From: JAJZMY01 sp964604635
GTDB lineage: Archaea > Micrarchaeota > Micrarchaeia > Micrarchaeales > Micrarchaeaceae
Assembly: GCA_964604635.1 (NCBI GenBank)
Contig: CAZRZO010000007.1
Coordinates: 1-44,986 of the forward strand
Length of the DNA stretch: 44,986 nucleotides
Reading direction: 5' to 3'
Shown: in pieces, positions 8,024-15,992 of the stretch
Layout: each line of letters begins with the position of its first letter
Position numbering within the stretch: position 1 is the stretch's first letter
Position numbers and translations under genes: made by a program
Notes under the pieces: generated by a model
Told to the model about the DNA's origin: nothing
Seen by the model: only the letters and a program-made list of their open reading frames with translations
Database searches by the model: none

Positions 8024-8419
8024 TTATGTTAATGGAATATTAATACTAATAGATTCTTTGTCATAATATTTGAAATTATTATAATTCCTTTGCTCTAATT
8101 TCATATATCTTGAATTGAAATAATTTATTAAACTTACTTTTTGCTTTTTAATAGGTTTTAAGCATCTAATACCTTTTTTTGTAAGTGCTAAAATTTGCGT
8201 AGGATTAATTTTTGTTGCAAAATCAAGAACTTTCTTATTTTTAAGGTTTTTTAGATTATACCATACAGTACTTTTTGAGAAACCATATATGTTTGAAACA
8301 TACTCTGTAAAACTAGAAGCACTAGGAATAAGATCACATCCAATTTCAAGAATTATTAATTGCTCACACTTATTGAATATTTTTCTATTATGCTCTCTCT
8401 TATCAACTATTTGGTTCAC
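8024..8419 (-). CDS. Winged-helix DNA-binding protein
   Basis: About 131 aa from GTG 8419; a GTG at 8428 is in frame but overlaps the AGGTG ribosome site, so 8419 is preferred. Residues in the middle look like a winged helix-turn-helix: a helix (LIILEIGCDLI), a turn-helix with FTEYVSNIYGFSKSTVWYNL (recognition helix), and a wing with DFATKINPTQILALTKKG. The C-terminal 40 residues are basic and Tyr/Asn-rich. It probably binds DNA as a regulator. Upstream by 24 bp, on the same strand, is a 51-aa membrane protein gene (8444-8599), forming an operon; downstream, 20 bp past its stop, lies the 35-bp tandem repeat array, a candidate binding site. Confidence 0.7.
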   Translation of the reverse strand: MNQIVDKREHNRKIFNKCEQLIILEIGCDLIPSASSFTEYVSNIYGFSKSTVWYNLKNLKNKKVLDFATKINPTQILALTKKGIRCLKPIKKQKVSLINYFNSRYMKLEQRNYNNFKYYDKESISINIPLT

Positions 8420-8443
8420 ACAAAACACCTAAAAAATTAAAAT

Positions 8444-8599
8444 TTAGTATTTTATGCCAACCAAATAAAAATATAATGATGTTGTTCTTATATTGTGCAT
8501 TACTAATAAAAAGCCTGCTATAATGCCTATAAAGTCAAAGCTACCTTTAAAACAAGATACTGTTTGCCATATATTTTGTTGTAGCTTTTTTATTTGCAT
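8444..8599 (-). CDS. Small membrane protein (51 aa)
   Basis: A short frame with a strong ribosome site (GGTGTAAAAATG) and the same orientation as the winged-helix gene 24 bp downstream. The product starts MQIKKLQQNIWQTV, then has a hydrophobic helix (FDFIGIIAGFLLVM), a polar turn (HNIRTT) and a second hydrophobic stretch (SLYFYLVGI), so one or two membrane passes. I do not recognise the family. Membrane peptide plus winged-helix partner could be a membrane sensor/regulator pair or a toxin-like unit with its repressor; neither is shown. The frame also contains inverted segments that could fold as RNA. Confidence 0.5.
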   Translation of the reverse strand: MQIKKLQQNIWQTVSCFKGSFDFIGIIAGFLLVMHNIRTTSLYFYLVGIKY

Positions 8600-8790
8600 T
8601 TTTACACCATCATTTGGTTTGCATTTAAATCATTATTTAATTAAATAACAATTAAATAATAATACTAACGAAAGATTTAAAAACCTTTTGTGTAAATCTA
8701 ATAAATAATAATAGAATTAGACTATTAAACACAATAACCTGTTATTAATAAAAATAAATAAAAAAACAAAAAGCAAAAATTTTAAATAGT

Positions 8791-9114
8791 TTATTCTTTT
8801 AAACTATCATCAATCCATTTTTTAACAGATTCTTTTGGTACTGCGCCAATTATTGATGCTTTTACTTTTCCTCCTTTAAAAAGCATTGTTGTTGGAATAC
8901 TCATTATATTGTATTTTCTTGCTATTGTTTCGTTTTCATCAACATTTACTTTCATAAACCCAATATTTTTATAGTCTTTTGCAAGTTCTTCAAAAATAGG
9001 ACTAAACATTCTGCATGGTCCACACCATCCAGCCCAAAAATCAATTACAACTGCAATATTTGATTTTAGAACTTTTTCTTCAAAATTTTTTTCATTAATT
9101 TCTTCTATGCTCAT
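8791..9114 (-). CDS. trxA: Thioredoxin
   Basis: A 107-aa thioredoxin starting at ATG 9114 (MSIEEINEKNF); the in-frame upstream ATG at 9129 would add five residues. Motifs: the active site WCGPC in DFWAGWCGPCRMFSP, the conserved VDENETIARKYNIMSIPT with cis-proline, and FKGGKV followed by a Gly. Length and order match classical cytosolic thioredoxin, which reduces protein disulfides. No signal peptide is present, so it acts in the cytoplasm. No thioredoxin reductase is visible nearby. Confidence 0.95.
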   Translation of the reverse strand: MSIEEINEKNFEEKVLKSNIAVVIDFWAGWCGPCRMFSPIFEELAKDYKNIGFMKVNVDENETIARKYNIMSIPTTMLFKGGKVKASIIGAVPKESVKKWIDDSLKE

Positions 9115-9295
9115 AATAACACTTAACAATTAATTTTAATATGCTTTTCATCTTTAAATTTAATATTAATAAATTCAATAAAAATAACAAGAATTATTAA
9201 ATTATTAATAAGTAAATATAAAATAAATTTAATACTATTAAATAATTACTATTAAATTATTATTAATTAAATATAAAAAATATGCTAAATATTTC

Positions 9296-9303
9296 TATAA
9301 ATA
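9296..9303 (+). promoter_or_regulatory. TATA box of hisS
   Basis: TATAAATA lies about 40 bp before the hisS ATG, so a start of transcription near 9322-9328 is expected. It is the clearest TATA in this intergenic stretch and is followed by the GTGGTTGA ribosome site just before ATG 9337. Confidence 0.45.
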
Positions 9304-9336
9304 GATTAAAACAATCTAATCAATATTAGTGGTTGA

Positions 9337-10626
9337 ATGCAAATTAAATATCCTAGGGGTGTCAGAGATTTAAAGCCAAATGAAGCAATATTTAGAGAAC
9401 AAATAATAAACCAAATAAAAATAACTTTTCAAAATTTTGGTTTTTATCCAATAGATACACCAATTTTTGAATCTTTAGATGTATTATTGGTAAAACATGC
9501 AATTGGGGATGAAAATAGATTAATATATAAACTTAGTAGTGGTAATTTAGGTCTTAGGTATGATCATACAATTTCATTAGCAAGATTTTTTGCAATGCAT
9601 CAAGAAATACATCTTCCATTTAAAAGATATGTGATTGATAAAGCATGGAGAAAAGAAGAACCACAAAAATTAAGATACAGAGAATTTACTCAGGCAGATA
9701 TTGATATTTTAGGTGGGAATGAAATAGATACAATAGCAGAAGTAATCGCAGCAATTGCAAAATCTTTTGAAAAAATTAATATTAATTATGAAATACATTT
9801 AAATGATAGGCAAATTCTTGATGCATTATTTGAAAGTTTTAATATTGATCAGGAATTGTCAATAAAAATAATGCGTATTATTGACAAATATGATAAATTA
9901 AGTAAAGATCAAATTTCTGATCTATTAAAAGAACTTAATTTAAGTGCAGAAATAATAAATCAAATTATTTTATTTATAACAGATGATGCAGATAATAATA
10001 CTAAATTAAAATATGTTGGGGATCTTTTAAAAGAGAAAGGAATACCATTAATTAATAGATTAAATGAATTATTACAAATTATTAAATTATATAATTTAAA
10101 ATCTAAAATATTTATTGACTTTTCAATAATACGAGGTCTTGATTATTATACTTCATTAATTTTTGAATTTAAATTAGTTGATAAAAATACATCTTTATCA
10201 ATTGCTGGAGGAGGTAGATATGATAAATTAATATCTCTATATTCAAATAAAACAATGTCTGCTGTTGGTGGAAGTATTGGAATTGATAGGATATTAAATT
10301 TTTTGAATTATTCAGCAATAGAAAAATATTCTTATTCAGAAATATTTATTGCTTACATTAATCATATTAATTATAATTATGCTTTAAAAGTTGCTAATTT
10401 ATTGAGAGATAATAATATTAATATTGATTTAAATGTATCTAATAAAAATATTTCAAGTCAGCTATTTTATGCTAATATATTAAAATTTAAATATGTAATA
10501 ATTATTGGGAATAAAGAGCAAAATTTAAATGCTATTAATTTAAGAGATCTTAGAACTGGATCAGAACAAAGCATTAATTTAAATAATTTAGTTGATAATT
10601 TAAATTTATTATTAAAAAAAGAATAA
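9337..10626 (+). CDS. hisS: Histidyl-tRNA synthetase
   Basis: A 429-aa class II aminoacyl-tRNA synthetase that charges tRNA-His. The N-terminus MQIKYPRGVRDL is typical. Motif 2 is visible as KAWRKEEPQKLRYREFTQADIDILG, the histidine-specific loop as FSIIRGLDYYTSLIFEF, and motif 3 as GGSIGIDRI. The C-terminal anticodon-binding domain follows from about residue 330 and ends near NLRDLRTGSEQSINL. ATG 9337 is used, behind GTGGTTGA. A second gene follows after 25 bp on the same strand and is probably cotranscribed. Confidence 0.95.
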   Translation: MQIKYPRGVRDLKPNEAIFREQIINQIKITFQNFGFYPIDTPIFESLDVLLVKHAIGDENRLIYKLSSGNLGLRYDHTISLARFFAMHQEIHLPFKRYVIDKAWRKEEPQKLRYREFTQADIDILGGNEIDTIAEVIAAIAKSFEKININYEIHLNDRQILDALFESFNIDQELSIKIMRIIDKYDKLSKDQISDLLKELNLSAEIINQIILFITDDADNNTKLKYVGDLLKEKGIPLINRLNELLQIIKLYNLKSKIFIDFSIIRGLDYYTSLIFEFKLVDKNTSLSIAGGGRYDKLISLYSNKTMSAVGGSIGIDRILNFLNYSAIEKYSYSEIFIAYINHINYNYALKVANLLRDNNINIDLNVSNKNISSQLFYANILKFKYVIIIGNKEQNLNAINLRDLRTGSEQSINLNNLVDNLNLLLKKE

Positions 10627-10650
10627 AATATAAAAAATAAAAATGATATA

Positions 10651-11169
10651 ATGGTAAAATCAGAACTTAAAAAAATAACTCATGATAAATTATTGCAAGG
10701 TGGTGTGCTAGTAAAAATGTATTTTGATGTACAAAATAAAGATGAGCAGAAACTACAACCTTTATTAATTGATCTTATAAATGAGCATTTATTGAAGGAA
10801 AAAGGTGTTGTGTATTGTTATGGTTCAATTGAAACACCTCTTAAATTAGATGAATTGTATGTAACTAATGCTGAAGTTACTATTTTATTAGAAAATATTT
10901 TTCCATTAGTAAATATTGCATTTAATTATACTCCAATTGGTATTGAAATATTAGAACCTGAAAAAGAAATGGTGATCAAAACAAATAATCTACAGTCTTT
11001 AATTTTAGAGGTTTCAAATATTTCAACAAATTATTCAAGATATATATTAGAGAAAGTATTGAAACCAGATGATTTGAATACAATAACAAAAGAAGTAGAA
11101 AATAGAATAGAACTTGGAAAAAAACTTCTTGAAAAACAACAAGAAAAAGAAAGTAAAAAAGAAGAATAA
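10651..11169 (+). CDS. Conserved-looking archaeal protein of unknown function (172 aa)
   Basis: I cannot name this protein. It starts at ATG 10651, 25 bp after hisS, in the same direction, and so probably shares its transcript. The core (QGGVLVKMYFDVQNKDEQKLQPLL, then GVVYCYGSIETPL, then YTPIGIEILEPEKE) has the look of a compact alpha/beta domain with a conserved Gly-rich start. The C-terminal 30 residues are a charged helix ending in a Glu/Lys tail (EKQQEKESKKEE). No membrane segment or catalytic motif is visible. Convergent with cysS, with only 5 bp between the stops. Confidence 0.75.
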   Translation: MVKSELKKITHDKLLQGGVLVKMYFDVQNKDEQKLQPLLIDLINEHLLKEKGVVYCYGSIETPLKLDELYVTNAEVTILLENIFPLVNIAFNYTPIGIEILEPEKEMVIKTNNLQSLILEVSNISTNYSRYILEKVLKPDDLNTITKEVENRIELGKKLLEKQQEKESKKEE

Positions 11170-11174
11170 TTGTT

Positions 11175-12602
11175 TTAATTAAATTTTATATACCATATAG
11201 TTTTATTGTTTATATCATCAATTTCAACATTTTTTTTATTTATTATTTTTCTTATTTTGTCTGCTTCTATAAAATTTTTATTTTTTCTTGCTATTTCTCT
11301 TTTTTTTATTAAATCCAATATTTCATTACTAATAGTATTTTTGAATTTGTTATTTTCAAGTATTCCTAAAGTATTACATAATTTAATTATTTCATTTATT
11401 GCATTTTCTTTAATTTCTTGTCTGATTTCACCATATTTTTCAGAATAAATTTTAATATCGTTAATAAGTATCATTAAATTTGATATTGCAAGAGGTGTAT
11501 TAAAATCATTATTCATTGCTTCTTTAAAATTTGTTTTGAATTTTTTAATGTATTCATTAATTTCTTCATTTTTTATTGAATCATTATTTTTAAGATTGTA
11601 AAATAAATTTAAAATAGAATAAATATAATTTAGTTTTTGCTTTGATTCTTCAATAAGTTCAGGACTATAGTCAATTGATTTTCTATAATGTGTATTATTC
11701 ATTACTATTCTTAAAACTTCATAATCATATTTTTCTAATATTTCTCTTACTCTAATAAAATTTTTTAAGCTCTTACTCATTTTTTGATTGTTTATAAATA
11801 AAACACCAGAATGCATCCAATATTTTACAAAGGGTTTTAATCCTGAAGATGCTTCTGCTTGTGCTATTTCATTTGTATGGTGAGGAAATAATAATTCAAT
11901 TGCACCACCATGAATATCGTACTGAGGACCAAATTCTGTAAAAGTCATTGCAGTATCTTCAATATGCCAACCAGGTCTTCCAGATACTATTTTCTTCTCT
12001 TTATTAATATTTAATTCAATATCCCATTTAGGTTCATTTAGTTTTGCTGCTTTCCATAATACAAAATCGTAAATATTTTTTTTATTTTCTTTAGATTCAA
12101 TTCTATGAACTTTTAAATCATTTAAATTAATATGTGCTAACAATGTATAATTTTTAAATTTATTAACATTAAAATAAATACTACCTTCAATATAATAAGC
12201 AAAGTTTTTATCTAAGAGACTTTGAATCTGATTTTTTATTGCGTCAATATAATCATGTGATTTTAAAAAATTAGAAACATTTTTTTTAATACCTAATTTC
12301 TCAACATCTTCTAAAAAACGTTTTTCGTATTTATAAACAAGATCTTTTTCAGTTATTTTTAATTCTTTTGCTCTATTGATAATTTTATCATCAACATCAG
12401 TAATATTTTGTATATATCTAACATCATATCCAGAAAAACGTAACCATCTTACAATTACATCAAAATTAATATAAGTTTTTGCATGACCTAAATGCATATC
12501 ATCATAAACAGTTTGCCCACATACAAACATATTGATGTGATTATTACTTATTGGATGCAGATTTTCAATTTTCTTTGTTAATGTATTAAATAAATTTACC
12601 AT
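11175..12602 (-). CDS. cysS: Cysteinyl-tRNA synthetase
   Basis: A 475-aa class I synthetase for tRNA-Cys. The HIGH motif is HLGH in VYDDMHLGHAKTYINFD, KMSKS is intact in NNQKMSKSLKNF, and SGRPGWHIED marks the cysteine-binding pocket. In bacterial enzymes zinc is bound by two Cys, one His and one Glu. Here Cys28 (FVCGQTVYD), and His and Glu in FPHHTNEIAQ, are kept, but the second Cys is Asp216 (GWHIEDTAM). This Asp variant may be a known archaeal type, which I could not confirm. The C-terminal domain has the usual helical anticodon region. ATG 12602. Confidence 0.95.
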   Translation of the reverse strand: MVNLFNTLTKKIENLHPISNNHINMFVCGQTVYDDMHLGHAKTYINFDVIVRWLRFSGYDVRYIQNITDVDDKIINRAKELKITEKDLVYKYEKRFLEDVEKLGIKKNVSNFLKSHDYIDAIKNQIQSLLDKNFAYYIEGSIYFNVNKFKNYTLLAHINLNDLKVHRIESKENKKNIYDFVLWKAAKLNEPKWDIELNINKEKKIVSGRPGWHIEDTAMTFTEFGPQYDIHGGAIELLFPHHTNEIAQAEASSGLKPFVKYWMHSGVLFINNQKMSKSLKNFIRVREILEKYDYEVLRIVMNNTHYRKSIDYSPELIEESKQKLNYIYSILNLFYNLKNNDSIKNEEINEYIKKFKTNFKEAMNNDFNTPLAISNLMILINDIKIYSEKYGEIRQEIKENAINEIIKLCNTLGILENNKFKNTISNEILDLIKKREIARKNKNFIEADKIRKIINKKNVEIDDINNKTIWYIKFN

Positions 12603-12643
12603 ATAATCAAATTTTTTTATATTTTCAAATTTAATTAATAAAA

Positions 12644-13855
12644 TTAGGATTTAATAACAGAACTATTAATTGTTTCATTTGAAATAATTCCTATCTGTTG
12701 ATTTGGCATATTTGATAACTTAAAATTACCAATAGCAATATAAGTCTGATCTTTTAATGTTCCTGCAATTACTTTTATTTGAACAACTTTATTTAGAATT
12801 GTTTCAAGTGGTATTGTTGCATTTCTAAATGTAGAACTACTATCAGATCCTATTGAATTATTAAATGTATTATATTGAATAGTTATGTATGGTTTATGTT
12901 TGTAAAGAATTTCAATATATAATCCTTTATTTTGTGGACTTATTATTTTAAAATTTAAAAATGCTTTTGTGACTTTAAAATAGCTTGAAGTAATATTTCC
13001 AAATACATTTGAAAGTCCGCATCTAAATGTTGTTGCAAAGAAACTATTATTATAATTAGTCCATGGTGTTCCCAAATAACATAATTTAGCATTTGCAGAA
13101 TTAATATTTAATGGTGCAATTCCAAATCCTTTTCCACTAATATTCCATCCTGAATATCCTTTTGAGAAATTTCCATTATAAACATTTTGATATATTGGCA
13201 ATATTGTTTTATTTAATACTAATATACTATCCCCACATGTTCCATTTTTAGGTCCTGTTTTAATTATTAAATTATAATTATTTGCAGGTAATGAAATATT
13301 TGTTAAGAAATCAAGGCAATTATTAACATAAGTTTTATTTAAATATGTTTTATTATTTGCAGTTACTTCAACATTTAAATAATTACTATTTCCACTTCCA
13401 CCCCATATACCAAGCATTCCACCATTCCATCTACATTTTTGTGTTATTGTTGAATTAAATTTGTTTGTTGAAAATGAAAATAAACTACATATTTGTAAAT
13501 TCATATTTATTGTAGTTGTTGTTGTTGGTATTGTTGTTGTATTTATTGCATTTGTTGCTATTGTTGTAGTTGTTGTATTTGATATTGTTGTTGTATTTAT
13601 TGCATTTGTTGCTATTGTTGTAGTTGTTGTTGGTATTGTTGTTGTAATTATTGTTTGTGGTCCTTTAGAAGAAGAGAATAATACAATTCCAATTATAATT
13701 ATTACTATAATTCCAATTACTATTCTTAATGGAATTTTGTTTTGCTTTTTATTTTGTTTTTGCTGATCTGCTTGAATATTTTTAGAAGTAGTGTCTTGTG
13801 AACTATTTGGAATATTAGTAGAATTAGAATTTATTTTATTTTTTTTACCAAACAT
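12644..13855 (-). CDS. Membrane-anchored Thr-rich surface protein with lectin-like domain
   Basis: A 403-aa type II membrane protein. The N-terminus is polar and basic (KQNKKQNKIP), followed by a single helix (IVIGIIVIIIIGIVLFSSS at about 45-63), a Thr-rich stalk with two 18-residue repeats (IATNAINTTT units), and then a beta-rich extracellular domain of about 290 residues. The second half (NGNFSKGYSGWNISG through YIAIGNFKLSN) resembles a jelly-roll carbohydrate-binding module, with an opening GxxSxGYSGW-like pattern. At least six cysteines lie outside the membrane, so disulfides are likely. It probably binds glycans or another cell (inference). The gene is monocistronic by spacing. Confidence 0.7.
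   Translation of the reverse strand: MFGKKNKINSNSTNIPNSSQDTTSKNIQADQQKQNKKQNKIPLRIVIGIIVIIIIGIVLFSSSKGPQTIITTTIPTTTTTIATNAINTTTISNTTTTTIATNAINTTTIPTTTTTINMNLQICSLFSFSTNKFNSTITQKCRWNGGMLGIWGGSGNSNYLNVEVTANNKTYLNKTYVNNCLDFLTNISLPANNYNLIIKTGPKNGTCGDSILVLNKTILPIYQNVYNGNFSKGYSGWNISGKGFGIAPLNINSANAKLCYLGTPWTNYNNSFFATTFRCGLSNVFGNITSSYFKVTKAFLNFKIISPQNKGLYIEILYKHKPYITIQYNTFNNSIGSDSSSTFRNATIPLETILNKVVQIKVIAGTLKDQTYIAIGNFKLSNMPNQQIGIISNETINSSVIKS
13531..13630 (-). repeat. 54-bp direct repeat inside the Thr-rich stalk
   Basis: The 46-nt block 13531-13576 recurs exactly at 13585-13630, giving a 54-bp period (18 codons) within the surface protein gene. The copies encode IATNAINTTT plus flanking Thr. Such repeats change stalk length by slippage or recombination. 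Confidence 0.85.
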
Positions 13856-14152
13856 AAGATCAATTATTTGATTATAATTTATAAAAATTTAATATTTTTA
13901 CTTTAATTATTATGATATTAGATAAAATAATCAAATATATAAACTTATATTTATTAAATAACTTATAATTTTATTATTAATATATTATTTTAATTAAATT
14001 TAATTAAATAAATATTCACTATATTTTTATAAATGTTTTATTACAAACTATTAATTGATTTAATTTATAATAGTTATTATCTAATTTATATTAAATATTT
14101 TAATTTTTATTTATTGTAATTGTTTATTATTATATTCTAATTAAGTGATTTA

Positions 14153-14266
14153 TTGGGAAGTATACCTAGAAAATGGAAGAAAAAAGGACGAATGCGCTGG
14201 AAATGGCTCAAAAAAAGAAGAAAGAAATTGAAAAGAGCTCAAAAGAGAAGAGTAGGTAAACTTTGA
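14153..14266 (+). CDS. rpl41e: Ribosomal protein L41e
   Basis: A 37-residue, extremely basic protein read from TTG 14153. The core PRKWKKKGRMRWKWLKKR closely matches my memory of archaeal L41e, the smallest ribosomal protein, which inserts at the subunit interface as a single helix. Tryptophans and Lys/Arg occur in the family's positions. The TTG start has GTGATTTATT just before it, a weak ribosome site. Another frame (ATG 14173) is open for 28 residues over the same DNA but is Lys/Glu-rich and without a family. No neighbouring gene is cotranscribed; the flanks are AT-rich and empty. Confidence 0.85.
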   Translation: MGSIPRKWKKKGRMRWKWLKKRRKKLKRAQKRRVGKL

Positions 14267-14496
14267 TTTTTTTATTTAATTATATATGAGAAAATAAATT
14301 TCAATGATTATATGATTTTAAATAAAAATAATTATTTTTATTTATTTCTCTTTTAAGATAAAAATATAATTGTTCTATTTTTTTAATTTAATTACTATTT
14401 ATTTTGCACTTCTATTGTATAGTATTTTAAATTTTTAAAGAAAAAGGCAATAAAGTTATTATTTTATTCTTGCTTTTTTTGTTTATTTTCTATTTT

Positions 14497-15393
14497 TTAC
14501 TTTGTAATTACTTCGCAACTATCTTGTTTAACAATAACTTCAACTTCTGTTTGAGATACTAATCCATTTCCTAATTCAATAAGTGCTGGAATAGGAATTA
14601 TTGCATCTGCTTTTATTAATTCATTCATTGCAATATATAATTTAAATTTAGTATTAACAATATCAGATAACCATCTAATTGCAAAAGGTTTTTCACCATA
14701 TCTTTTTTCAATTTCAGTTAGTAATACTCGCGCATTACTTGATCTAATATTTACTACTTCATTAAATTTACAGATTTCAACAAAATCTGTTTCAGTAATA
14801 ATTCCTTTTCCATTTGTTGCAAAAGGTTCAATAGCAATAACAGTATCTTCTTCTAATTTTGTTTCATCTTTATTGTCAAAATTAGGAATAAAAGGATCAT
14901 TATGGAGACTGTTTATCCCTATACCATGTCCCCCTAGATTTTTTATTGGCTTTAAATTTTTAGCTTCAATTGTTTTTGCAATTTCTTTTCCAATTTCTCT
15001 TACTGTTATACCTTTTTTTATAATACTTAATGCATTTTTAATTGCTTCATCAGTTGCATCAATAAAATTTTGGTTATTTTCAGATAAATCAATTGTAATT
15101 GCACAATCACCATAAAATCCATTTTTTTCAGCTCCAAAATCTAGTTTTACAATATCATTTTCTTTGAATGCAGTTTCTTCTCCAAATTTTGGACTATAAT
15201 GAGCAGCATAATTATTTATTGAAATATTTAATGGGAATGCTGGTTTGTATTTGTTTTCTTTGAGAATTTCTTCGCTGATTTTTGCAATATCTATTATTTT
15301 AGTTCCTACTTTTACATGCTTACTTGCTTTTATTAATGCTTTATATGAAATTGCACCAACATCTTTTATTAATTTAATGTTTTCTTCATTCAT
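14497..15393 (-). CDS. map: Methionine aminopeptidase, type II archaeal
   Basis: A 298-aa protease that removes the initiator methionine from nascent proteins. Metal ligands are visible: Asp in VKLDFGA, Asp in FYGDCAI, His in GGHGIG, Glu in AIEPFA and Glu in SQTEVEV. The catalytic His is in NNYAAHYSP. The insert and C-terminal helical region after residue 220 (RWLSDIVNTKF) is that of type II enzymes, also found in archaea. The upstream strand holds SRP RNA and tRNA-Ser in the same direction, so these may form one transcript. The ATG lies 59 bp after the end of tRNA-Ser. Confidence 0.95.
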   Translation of the reverse strand: MNEENIKLIKDVGAISYKALIKASKHVKVGTKIIDIAKISEEILKENKYKPAFPLNISINNYAAHYSPKFGEETAFKENDIVKLDFGAEKNGFYGDCAITIDLSENNQNFIDATDEAIKNALSIIKKGITVREIGKEIAKTIEAKNLKPIKNLGGHGIGINSLHNDPFIPNFDNKDETKLEEDTVIAIEPFATNGKGIITETDFVEICKFNEVVNIRSSNARVLLTEIEKRYGEKPFAIRWLSDIVNTKFKLYIAMNELIKADAIIPIPALIELGNGLVSQTEVEVIVKQDSCEVITK

Positions 15394-15451
15394 TTCAATT
15401 TTTTCATTATTATCTTCAGTAATAATATCCCCTATTTATTATTTTTTTATT

Positions 15452-15561
15452 CGCCGAGAGTGGGATTCGAACCCACGGAGGCCAAAAGCCAAACAGCTTA
15501 GCAGGCTGCCGCCCTTTAGTGCTTTTTTTAATTTATTTAAGAACCACTAGGCGATCCCGGC
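15452..15561 (-). tRNA. tRNA-Ser (anticodon GCU) with D-loop intron
   Basis: Cloverleaf on the minus strand: acceptor GCCGGGA paired with TCTCGGC, anticodon arm CAGC-CTGCTAA-GCTG (anticodon GCT), a variable arm with GGC/GCC, T arm GTGGG-TTCGAAT-CCCAC, and discriminator G. The D arm reads GCCTAGTGGTT and then about 25 extra bases (around 15518-15542) before AAGGGC. With that segment removed the molecule is about 85 nt, normal for a type II tRNA-Ser. CACTA near the intron end can pair with TAGTG of the first exon, fitting a bulge-helix-bulge. CCA is not encoded. Confidence 0.9.
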
Positions 15562-15601
15562 ATAGATTAATATTAATATTTTTTATTCAAAATTTTATAA
15601 G

Positions 15602-15884
15602 TGGCAGAAGATGATCTTGCACTATAAATTAATAATTAATTCCCATATTTTCATTCAATTCTGTATCACAAGAGCATAATTTATTTGCACGTATAAAAAT
15701 TACTATATGCTTAAGGTTGCTCCTTCCGGTCTGGCCTGGTTTACATACCAAATTATCACTTATGGCAAAATTTCATAACTTCCATATGAATTTAATTATT
15801 AACTTATAATACTCAATCAACATATAAGCCCGCCATAAAGGGATCTGCGAATGGGAAACCCTTAACTTCCCAGCCTATCTGCCA
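15602..15884 (-). ncRNA. ffs: Signal recognition particle RNA (7S/SRP RNA)
   Basis: Minus-strand RNA of about 283 nt. The conserved apical helix 8 is clear: CCAGGCCAGACCGGAAGGAG followed by CAACC, with the GGAAG tetraloop and asymmetric loop that bind SRP54. The ends pair as helix 1 (TGGCAGA near 15884 with TCTGCCA near 15602), a feature of archaeal SRP RNA. The Alu-domain part lies at the 5' end (GGCTGGGAAGTTAAGGG...). A TATA-like box lies about 25 bp upstream. tRNA-Ser follows 40 nt downstream on the same strand, an arrangement known from other archaea. The RNA targets nascent membrane and secreted proteins to the membrane. Confidence 0.92.
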
Positions 15885-15901
15885 ATAATATATTTTTTCT
15901 A

Positions 15902-15913
15902 AAATTTAAATAG
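15902..15913 (-). promoter_or_regulatory. TATA box of the SRP RNA
   Basis: On the minus strand CTATTTAAATTT lies about 25 bp before the SRP RNA 5' end, the expected distance in archaea. Confidence 0.5.
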
Positions 15914-15992
15914 TTATTTATAAAATGTAAATTATTTTTTATTTTTATATTAAAATGTAATTACTTTTTTATATTATTTATATTGTTCTTTA

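Noticed and set aside
8453..8626. Large inverted-repeat structure or ncRNA (AACCAAAT/ATTTGGTT, AAAGCTAC/GTAGCTTT)
   Set aside because: The pairing segments are interrupted and fall mostly inside a 51-codon frame with a strong ribosome site (8444-8599), which explains the region better. A structured RNA is not excluded.
13461..13766. Val-rich plus-strand ORF
   Set aside because: Antisense shadow of the Thr-rich repeats (ACA/ACT codons read as TGT/GTT) of the surface protein; composition is artificial.
14173..14259. Alternative 28-residue Lys/Glu-rich frame
   Set aside because: Lies wholly inside the L41e gene in another frame and matches no family.
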